This document shows positions 21,184 to 26,749 of a DNA stretch of 26,749 bases, in pieces; positions within the stretch are counted from its first letter, which is position 1; each line of letters starts with the position of its first letter. The stretch covers positions 1-26,749 of the forward strand of contig CAKORZ010000012.1 in assembly GCA_934101685.1 (NCBI GenBank). Reading direction: 5' to 3'. The notes below the pieces were generated by a model. That model was not told where the DNA came from. It worked only from the letters and a program-made list of their open reading frames with translations, and made no database searches. A program made the translations under genes and the position numbers. Origin of the DNA: an uncultured Bacilli bacterium. Lineage in GTDB: Bacteria; Bacillota_I; Bacilli_A; RFN20; DUOF01.

Positions 21184-22959
21184 TTATTTATTTTTATCAA
21201 CAATTATCCTTTTAATATCAAATAAAATATCTTTGTTTGTTATCTTAAGATTTTTTAATAATTCTTGTGGATTATATCTATCATAGAATTTTCTTTCGAG
21301 TCCATATGTAAGAACTCTCATATTTGATGTTGAATAATATGAAGCTATTTTCTGTCCAAAGCCACCATCTAATATTCCATCTTCTAAAGTTATAACTAGT
21401 TCATGATCTTTTTCTAATTTTTTCAAAAGTTTTTCATCAATTCCATTTGCAAATCTAGGGTTTATAAGAGTTGGTTTAAACTTCAATTTATTTTCAATAT
21501 AGTTTGCTAAATCTTTTCCCTTTTCAAAGAAATCTCCAAGTGCCATAATAGCTACTTTTTCTCCTTTTTGATTAACACTATATTTATTAATATCATCATA
21601 TTTTGTATCAACTTTTCTACTACTAACTTCATTGCCAGGAATAAGAATAATAGCTGGATGCTCTTTTTGATCAACGCTCCAATCAAGCATACTTAAAAAT
21701 TCTTCTTTGCATGTAGGTGCTAGCATAACTAAATTAGGAATATTAGAAAATGCTGAAATACCAAATATTCCTAAATGTGTAACATCGGTTAAACCCGCAA
21801 AAGATGTATAGTTAAGCAATATAGTGACAGGGTTATTATTTATACAAACATCTTGTGATATTTGATCATAACATCTTTGCATAAATGTTGTATTAGTAAT
21901 AACTAATGGTTTAAGACCACCTTTACTAGCTCCAGAAGCCATCGCTACAGCTTGCTCCTCTGCTATACCTACATCAATAAATTGCTTGCCAAGACTTTTC
22001 CTATCATCTATAGTTAGCCCCATACTTCCAGGCATATTTGGAGTAATAACAACAAACTCCTTATCTTTTTTAGCTTTTTCTAAAATATATTTTCTAGCTA
22101 ATCCAGTATATGTTTCTTTATCTCCAAAACTAATTGTTTTTTCTCCAGTTTCTCTATCAAAAGGCATAGTCCAGTGCCATGCTTCTTTATTAGTTTCTGC
22201 TAAAGCATAACCTTTCCCTTTTAATGTATGAACATGCACTACAATTGGATGATCTATATCTTTAACTTTTTTTAAAACTTTAATCATTGACTGAATATCA
22301 TTACCATTATCTTCATAAATATAATCTAAGCCAATTGCTTTAAACAAATTGTTCTCACATTTCCCATTTGATTCACGTAACTCTTTAAGATTTTTATATA
22401 ACCCTCCATGAGTTTCTGAAATAGATTGCTCATTGTCATTAACTATAATAATAAAATTAGAATTTAGTTCACTTCCTGCTACATTCAAACCTTCTAGTGC
22501 TTCTCCTCCAGATAAAGATCCATCGCCAATAAGTGCTATAACATTTTCTTTACCATTCTTTAAATCTCTAGCCTTAACAAGTCCACTTGCTAAAGATATT
22601 GAAGTTGAAGTATGTCCAATATTGAAAAGATCATGTTCACTTTCACTAGGATTAGTATATCCAGAATCATCTTTAAAATGTTCATCATTTATATACCCTT
22701 CTTTTCTACCAGTAAGCATTTTATGAGTATAACTTTGATGAGAAACATCAAAAACGAATTTATCTTTTGGAGAATCAAAAACATAATGCATTGCTATTAT
22801 TGTTTCTACTATTCCAAAGTTAGGTCCAAAGTGTCCACCTACTTTAGTAAGCCTATTAAATAAAGCTTCTCTAATATCACTTGCTAATAAATTTAATTCT
22901 TTTTCATCTAACTTTTTAACATCATCTGGTCCATTTATTTTATTTAATATATCATACAT
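21184..22959 (-). CDS. DXP synthase-like thiamine-diphosphate enzyme
   Basis: A 591-residue transketolase-like protein of the Dxs family. The N-terminal ThDP-binding module has G-G-H-F-G-P-N (41-47), H-Q-S-Y (74-77), G-H-T-S-T-S (115-120) and the diphosphate/Mg2+ motif G-D-G-S-L-S-G-G (145-152) ending N-D-N (174-176). The pyrimidine domain has V-G-I-A-E-E-Q-A with the catalytic glutamate. Housekeeping Dxs proteins are about 620-640 residues and read G-H-S-S-T-S and G-D-G-A-L-T-G-G. This shorter version resembles a diverged Firmicutes clade that is usually annotated as dxs but occurs beside other isoprenoid genes only erratically. The acceptor and product may differ from DXP, so no symbol is given. 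It lies 5 nt downstream of the flavodoxin, under the MerR-type promoter. Confidence 0.8.
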   Translation of the reverse strand: MYDILNKINGPDDVKKLDEKELNLLASDIREALFNRLTKVGGHFGPNFGIVETIIAMHYVFDSPKDKFVFDVSHQSYTHKMLTGRKEGYINDEHFKDDSGYTNPSESEHDLFNIGHTSTSISLASGLVKARDLKNGKENVIALIGDGSLSGGEALEGLNVAGSELNSNFIIIVNDNEQSISETHGGLYKNLKELRESNGKCENNLFKAIGLDYIYEDNGNDIQSMIKVLKKVKDIDHPIVVHVHTLKGKGYALAETNKEAWHWTMPFDRETGEKTISFGDKETYTGLARKYILEKAKKDKEFVVITPNMPGSMGLTIDDRKSLGKQFIDVGIAEEQAVAMASGASKGGLKPLVITNTTFMQRCYDQISQDVCINNNPVTILLNYTSFAGLTDVTHLGIFGISAFSNIPNLVMLAPTCKEEFLSMLDWSVDQKEHPAIILIPGNEVSSRKVDTKYDDINKYSVNQKGEKVAIMALGDFFEKGKDLANYIENKLKFKPTLINPRFANGIDEKLLKKLEKDHELVITLEDGILDGGFGQKIASYYSTSNMRVLTYGLERKFYDRYNPQELLKNLKITNKDILFDIKRIIVDKNK

Positions 22960-22964
22960 CGCTA

Positions 22965-23456
22965 TTACTCCTTTTCTATTTTATTTATCCATAAATTTAT
23001 TTCACTTTCATTTGATATAATCAAATGTTTTGAATAATCTGAATCAAAAGTAACTTTTAAACATTCATTAATTTCATCACTTTCGCACAACTTTCTAAAA
23101 TCAGTATCTGCTCTGCCAAACCATCCTGCACTCGTATAAAAAGGATAAATAGTTTTATTCTTTAAGTCATACTTTTTCATAAAAGAAGTGATCACAGGTG
23201 AAATGGTATACCACCAAATAGGTGTTCCTATAACTATCTTATCATATAAATCTAAATTAACATTAATATTCTTAATTTTTACATCTCTCTTTATAGAATT
23301 ATTTTGCCATTCATCGACTACTATTTGATAATCACTAGAAAAAGGAATTTCAGGTTTAATTTCTAATAAGTCACAGTTAAGCTTATCGCTAATTTTTTCT
23401 GCAACAAGTTTTGTATTGCCAGAATAACTATAAAAAACTACTAATGTTTTACTCAT
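22965..23456 (-). CDS. Flavodoxin
   Basis: The start is the ATG at 23456 (163 residues, M-S-K-T-L-V-V-F), preceded by an AAAGGAAG site; an in-frame ATG seven codons upstream lacks one. The FMN phosphate loop is Y-S-Y-S-G-N-T (about 10-16), followed by the second flavin loop with G-T-P-I-W-W-Y (about 78-84) and a third loop T-S-A-G-W-F-G. This is the flavodoxin-like family with the W-W-Y loop (Flavodoxin_4 type), often quinone- or stress-related oxidoreductases rather than classic electron shuttles. It is the first gene after a MerR-type promoter and is co-transcribed with the DXPS-like gene, so redox or electrophile induction is likely (inference). Confidence 0.87.
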   Translation of the reverse strand: MSKTLVVFYSYSGNTKLVAEKISDKLNCDLLEIKPEIPFSSDYQIVVDEWQNNSIKRDVKIKNINVNLDLYDKIVIGTPIWWYTISPVITSFMKKYDLKNKTIYPFYTSAGWFGRADTDFRKLCESDEINECLKVTFDSDYSKHLIISNESEINLWINKIEKE

Positions 23457-23528
23457 ATTTGTCTTCCTTTCAAGCATACATCTTATTTTTCTCTTTAATT
23501 GATTTTTAATTATTTATATGCTATCTTT

Positions 23529-23559
23529 TTTATATCACCTAAACCTAACTTTAGGTCAA
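23529..23559 (-). promoter_or_regulatory. MerR-type promoter/operator of the flavodoxin operon
   Basis: Minus strand: -35 TTGACC (23559-23554), a 19-bp spacer, -10 TATAAA (23534-23529). An inverted repeat ACCTAAA (23537-23543) / TTTAGGT (23550-23556) lies inside the spacer and overlaps the -35. The overlong 19-bp spacer with a dyad is the hallmark of promoters that MerR-family activators untwist. Confidence 0.85.
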
Positions 23560-23592
23560 GTATTTTAATAATTTTTTTAAGGAGATGTAACC

Positions 23593-24030
23593 ATGTATAC
23601 AATAAAAGACATATCAGAAAAATTTAATTTGAGCATATCAACAATACGATATTACGATAAAGAAGGATTACTTAAAAACATAAAAAGAGAAAATGGAATA
23701 AGAAAGTTCACTGATAATGATATAAACACCATTTTCTATATAGAATGTTTAAAAAAGTCTGGAATGCAAATAAAAGAAATAAAACAATTTTTAGATTATG
23801 CAAGTAAGGGCGATTCAACATTACAAAATCGTTTAGATATGATTGTAACTCAAAGAGAAAAAGTAGAAAGTGAAATAATAGAACTACAAAAAGTATTAAA
23901 GTTATTAAAATATAAAACTTGGTATTACACTAAAGCAGTAGAGCTAAATAGTGAAAATAAAGTAAAAAATATTTCTTTAAATGAAATGCCAGTTGATATA
24001 AAAAACTATTATTTAGAATCTAAAAATTAA
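23593..24030 (+). CDS. MerR-family transcriptional regulator
   Basis: A 145-residue protein. The N-terminal winged HTH begins Y-T-I-K-D-I-S-E-K-F with the MerR signature S-T-I-R-Y-Y-D-K-E-G-L-L (about 16-27) and R-K-F-T-D-N-D at the second wing. A long coiled-coil dimerisation helix follows (about 80-120). There is no cysteine pair in the C-terminal part, so it is not a classical metal sensor; it resembles the AdhR/NmlR stress-response branch, although no conserved single cysteine is evident in the effector part (C50 lies in the DNA-binding half). It is divergent from the flavodoxin/DXPS-like operon, whose promoter has the matching 19-bp spacer. Ribosome site AAGGAGATG. Confidence 0.93.
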   Translation: MYTIKDISEKFNLSISTIRYYDKEGLLKNIKRENGIRKFTDNDINTIFYIECLKKSGMQIKEIKQFLDYASKGDSTLQNRLDMIVTQREKVESEIIELQKVLKLLKYKTWYYTKAVELNSENKVKNISLNEMPVDIKNYYLESKN

Positions 24031-24295
24031 TTAGTTTATATAAAATATAAAAAAATTTTCTTTTATAAAATAATAATTTTTTATCTAAAAATATTTACAA
24101 AAAAAATATTTAATTTTCTTGTGCAAATAAGTTGATTTATACAAAAAATGTGTATATTATATTAATCTCGCGTCCTTAAAACGTGAGTAAAAAATTATAT
24201 ACTTTGCACTACATATTTCTTTTTTTAAATATAATATAAATTGACATAATAATGAAAATAAATAATTGTATTTTTAGATGTAAATATGTTTTTAT

Positions 24296-24324
24296 TTGCG
24301 ATTTTTATGATCATTACTTATATT
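24296..24324 (+). promoter_or_regulatory. Probable promoter of the surface-protein leader
   Basis: TTGCGA (24296-24301), 17-bp spacer, TATATT (24319-24324). It would give a 5' leader of about 225 nt before the surface-protein start. Confidence 0.5.
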
Positions 24325-24352
24325 ATCGTAGTCATAATTAATATAATTTTTT

Positions 24353-24380
24353 CTTATTAGCAATGCAAATAGCTAATAAG
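24353..24380 (+). promoter_or_regulatory. Leader hairpin (possible attenuator)
   Basis: CTTATTAGC (24353-24361) and GCTAATAAG (24372-24380) form a perfect 9-bp stem with a 10-nt loop, followed by TATTTTTAT. It lies early in the predicted leader, upstream of the short ORF. Its few G-C pairs make it a weak terminator at best. Confidence 0.5.
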
Positions 24381-24411
24381 TATTTTTATCATGCAGAAAG
24401 AGGAGTAAACA

Positions 24412-24510
24412 ATGAAAAATAGGATTATTTATTTTGTTAAAAACATACATATAACAAGTAATTTTTTTGTTGTTATACACTCTTTCAAACCCCTATTTAC
24501 TTTTAGATGA
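24412..24510 (+). CDS. Putative 32-residue leader peptide
   Basis: A short ORF with a good AGAGGAG site 6 nt before the ATG. The product is basic and hydrophobic (begins M-K-N-R-I-I-Y-F-V-K and ends K-P-L-F-T-F-R) and ends at TGA. It stops 44 nt before the surface-protein start and lies after the hairpin. It could be a regulatory leader peptide, a small membrane peptide or a chance ORF; AT-rich DNA often gives short ORFs, but the well-placed ribosome site argues mildly for translation. Confidence 0.4.
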   Translation: MKNRIIYFVKNIHITSNFFVVIHSFKPLFTFR

Positions 24511-24554
24511 AATAGTTGATAATATTTTTTCATTTAAAGTAAAGGAGGAGAAGT

Positions 24555-26749
24555 ATGAAATCAAAATCATCAAAACATAACAGTAAATTAACTGCTATTA
24601 GTTTTATTTTTGCATTATTATTAGTAACAATTTGTTTTATCTTACCTAAATTTTCTGATACTGCACATGCTGATACAACACATTATAAACTTGTTTTGGA
24701 TAAAGAAGATTTAAATGGTGATAACTATAAATACACTAGTGCAACTAGCACTTTATCCCTAAGCAATTATAAAGGAACTTCACTTCAGTTTAATAACTAT
24801 GATTCAACCTTAATTCTAAAAGGAACTAACACTTTATATATAGATATAAGCATTTATAATATCTCCTTAATTAAAGCATTAGGTAATCTAGAAATAAAAG
24901 GTGATGGTTCATTAAATATAGAAATATCTAATCAAAATAACGAAGGAATAAAAGCTCTTGATATTGAAGGGAACCTTATTATAAAAGAAGAAATTAACAT
25001 TAATATTAAAATGGTTTCTTCTGCTTCTGTAACAAATATAAAAGCTAACAATATTATGATTCAAGATAATAGTGGATTAAATATAAATTCACAAACTTCA
25101 CTAACTAATTCTATCGCTATTGAAAGTAGTGAATTAAATATATTAACCAAAAATAAAATATCTATAAATATGAATAACTTTGGTACTGGTATATCTTCTA
25201 CTTCTTTTAACTCCTATAATAGTAATTTAGAAATACTAAACTCTACTACAAGTATAAAAGTAGAAACTAATACTTTAATAAAAGAAAGTACTTTACAAAT
25301 CATTTCTAATAGCAATAATTCAATTGGAATTGATTCCAATTCAAAAATAAAAATATTAAATAGTACTGTTTCTATAAATGTAAATGAAGAGTGTTTAAAA
25401 TCAATTGAATTATTAGAAATATTTGGCGATTCTAATATTAGTTTATCTTCAAAAAATAATTACTCTTTGAATGCTAGTAGTATTTTTAATTTAACTGGAG
25501 GAACTATTTTTATTAAAGATTATTTTAAAGATTCAAAATATGAAAATATAATCTTTTATGATGCAGAAAACACTAATACCCAATTAACATTAGGTAGTTC
25601 AAAAAACACCACTATTTATTCACATAATGGAGAAATAAGATTTGAATATATAGGTGCTTCATCCTCATCTAACACAATAAGTGCTATTACTTATAAAGAT
25701 AAAATAAATGAAAAAATAATCATAACTTTAGAAAATGATACTTTTAAAGAAACACTAACAAATGATTGGATCACAAATTTGCCTGACTGTTTAACTCAAA
25801 AAGTTACTCGTATAAACGATTATTCTGCTTACATATTAATTAGTGGAACTTCCTCTTTAAGCACTTCAGAAAAAATAGTTATTAGAATACCTAAGGAAAA
25901 CTTAACAAAGAGCACTAATGCATTAACAGTAACTTCAAATGCATCATATAACATTTATAATGAAAGTTTTTTCGTGCGTTTGCTTATTAATAACACTAAT
26001 ACTTTTGTAACTATAAATGAAACAAAAAATTTAAAAAACAATGATATCTATAAATCTAATTTTAACGATAAATTATCTCTTTTATTATCCTTAGAAAAAG
26101 GATATAAAATAAAAGAAATATATTATTTAAATGAGTCGTTAGAAAAGGTAAGCATAGATATTGAAAACTTATCTTTTTTTATGCCAAATCAAAATATAAT
26201 TTTAAATATTATATTAGAAAAAACTAGTTATGTAATTAAAGCAAATAGTAATATCATTCTAAATAAATATGTAGCTGATTGTGGTGATTTAATAATTATA
26301 GAAGATGTAATTTCTAAAAAAGGATATTACTTATCAAAACTTTATTATGTAACCTCCACCGACAACACTAAAAATGAAATATCTTTATCATTCTCTAATT
26401 TTACTATGCCTGATGATGATATTGTAATTTATGCAGAGTTTAATAAAATAAGTTACAGTATCCTAATCCCTAATAGTGTTAAAGTTTATAGAGATTCTAA
26501 AGAGTTATCACAAAACGATAAAGTGTATGCTGGCGATATTCTTTTAATTACATATGATACAATTGATCACTATAAAGTAGATGTTGCAATCAATGGTAAA
26601 AAAGTATTAAATAATGAATTATATGAAGTAACAGATTCTGATCTTGTAATCACCTATTACAAAAAGAAAGTGGACTTTTTAATATTTTATGAAGAAAATA
26701 ATAATTACTCTATCGAAATAAACAGTAATAATAATCAAATAAAAAATGG
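24555..26749 (+). CDS. Large secreted surface protein, 3' end missing
   Basis: The gene has a very strong AAAGGAGGAG site and runs off the right edge after about 731 codons with no stop. Residues 1-39 are a signal peptide: basic start, hydrophobic core (I-S-F-I-F-A-L-L-L-V-T-I) and an A-H-A cleavage site before D40. Residues ~44-95 resemble the carbohydrate-binding/beta-helix opening of Firmicutes surface proteins (Y-K-L-V-L-D, then T-S-T-L-S-L-S-N-Y and L-I-L-K-G-T-N-T-L). Residues ~95-370 are N/S/I-rich short strands typical of a right-handed beta-helix. After a less regular stretch, two or more InlB-B-like repeats (about 515-635) have the F-x-M-P-x-x-x-I/V ending. Cysteine is very rare. 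A sortase or other anchor would lie beyond the window. Probable adhesin or glycan-binding protein; the ligand is unknown. Confidence 0.82.
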   Translation, partial: MKSKSSKHNSKLTAISFIFALLLVTICFILPKFSDTAHADTTHYKLVLDKEDLNGDNYKYTSATSTLSLSNYKGTSLQFNNYDSTLILKGTNTLYIDISIYNISLIKALGNLEIKGDGSLNIEISNQNNEGIKALDIEGNLIIKEEININIKMVSSASVTNIKANNIMIQDNSGLNINSQTSLTNSIAIESSELNILTKNKISINMNNFGTGISSTSFNSYNSNLEILNSTTSIKVETNTLIKESTLQIISNSNNSIGIDSNSKIKILNSTVSINVNEECLKSIELLEIFGDSNISLSSKNNYSLNASSIFNLTGGTIFIKDYFKDSKYENIIFYDAENTNTQLTLGSSKNTTIYSHNGEIRFEYIGASSSSNTISAITYKDKINEKIIITLENDTFKETLTNDWITNLPDCLTQKVTRINDYSAYILISGTSSLSTSEKIVIRIPKENLTKSTNALTVTSNASYNIYNESFFVRLLINNTNTFVTINETKNLKNNDIYKSNFNDKLSLLLSLEKGYKIKEIYYLNESLEKVSIDIENLSFFMPNQNIILNIILEKTSYVIKANSNIILNKYVADCGDLIIIEDVISKKGYYLSKLYYVTSTDNTKNEISLSFSNFTMPDDDIVIYAEFNKISYSILIPNSVKVYRDSKELSQNDKVYAGDILLITYDTIDHYKVDVAINGKKVLNNELYEVTDSDLVITYYKKKVDFLIFYEENNNYSIEINSNNNQIKN
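26095..26450 (+). repeat. Divergent InlB-B-like repeats in the surface protein
   Basis: Two consecutive ~65-75-residue units each have K-G-Y near the start, a variable loop, then F-x-M-P-x-x-x-(I/V) followed by a strand (SFFMPNQNIILNI and NFTMPDDDIVIYAEF). This is the pattern of 'bacterial repeat'/InlB B-repeat domains used as stalks in surface proteins. A third, weaker unit may follow. Confidence 0.6.

Larger units (their letters stand above)
24031..24554 (+). other. 524-nt AT-rich leader and intergenic region
   Basis: This stretch holds a candidate promoter at 24132-24160 (TTGATT, 17 bp, TATTAT) and a small stem CTCGCG/CGTGAG (24167-24187, one G-U pair). It also holds a better promoter at 24296-24324, a hairpin at 24353-24380 and a 32-codon ORF at 24412-24510. 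The surface-protein ribosome site AAAGGAGGAG lies at 24541-24550. No tRNA, riboswitch family or clear terminator for merR was recognised. Confidence 0.6.

Noticed and set aside
22985..22993. DnaA-box-like TTATCCATA
   Set aside because: A single imperfect match inside the flavodoxin gene with no cluster of boxes or AT-rich unwinding element, so not an origin.
24167..24187. Small RNA starting at the promoter-like TTGATT-17-TATTAT (24132-24160)
   Set aside because: There is a 6-bp stem just after it, but no downstream terminator or conserved fold to support an independent RNA.

Overview
The window looks like a chromosomal piece of a low-GC, AT-rich Gram-positive bacterium (Bacilli/Mollicutes-related gut lineage or similar; inference). 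The evidence is the Firmicutes-type block mnmG-rsmG-parA-parB, strong AGGAGG-type ribosome sites, consensus sigma-A promoters and short U-tract terminators. The code is standard: cmk ends on a genuine TGA. No tRNA, rRNA, CRISPR array, transposase or phage gene was seen.

Positions 1-490: the 3' end of a Nudix hydrolase gene, closed by a two-way terminator. Positions 490-8974 (minus): a seven-gene operon with no gap over 3 nt and four 1-nt TAATG stop/start overlaps. In transcription order it encodes a ClpA/B-like AAA+ ATPase whose first AAA module appears inactive, a PP2C phosphatase, a polytopic membrane protein, a Ser/Thr kinase, a large helical protein, a double-zinc-ribbon FHA protein and a small radical-SAM protein. 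The kinase begins with four 8-residue K-T-x-L-(I/L)-D repeats that look like built-in phospho-threonine ligands for the FHA partner. The set (kinase, phosphatase, FHA, Clp ATPase) parallels the threonine-phosphorylation switch of type VI secretion, but no secretion part is present. This is the best candidate for an undescribed system. A divergent HTH-WYL regulator (9098) and a SIS-domain protein (9636) lie on its other side.

Positions 10654-13255 (minus): a short housekeeping operon encoding a small tail-anchored membrane protein, cmk and der. Its promoter and that of the divergent ferredoxin gene share one palindromic -35 hexamer. Positions 13366-15674 (plus): ferredoxin, a CofE-like (F420 ligase family) protein and an RluB-type pseudouridine synthase, each closed by its own terminator.

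Positions 15714-20182 (minus): mnmG, rsmG, parA, parB and a small unknown gene. They are read from a consensus promoter with a parS-like palindrome just upstream. Positions 20459-21130: an unrecognised protein gene. Positions 21184-23456 (minus): a flavodoxin and a DXP-synthase-like thiamine-diphosphate enzyme, under a promoter with the 19-bp spacer typical of MerR control. The merR gene (23593) is divergent. Positions 24031-26749 (plus): a long AT-rich leader with a promoter, a hairpin and a 32-codon ORF, then a large secreted surface protein that runs off the window.
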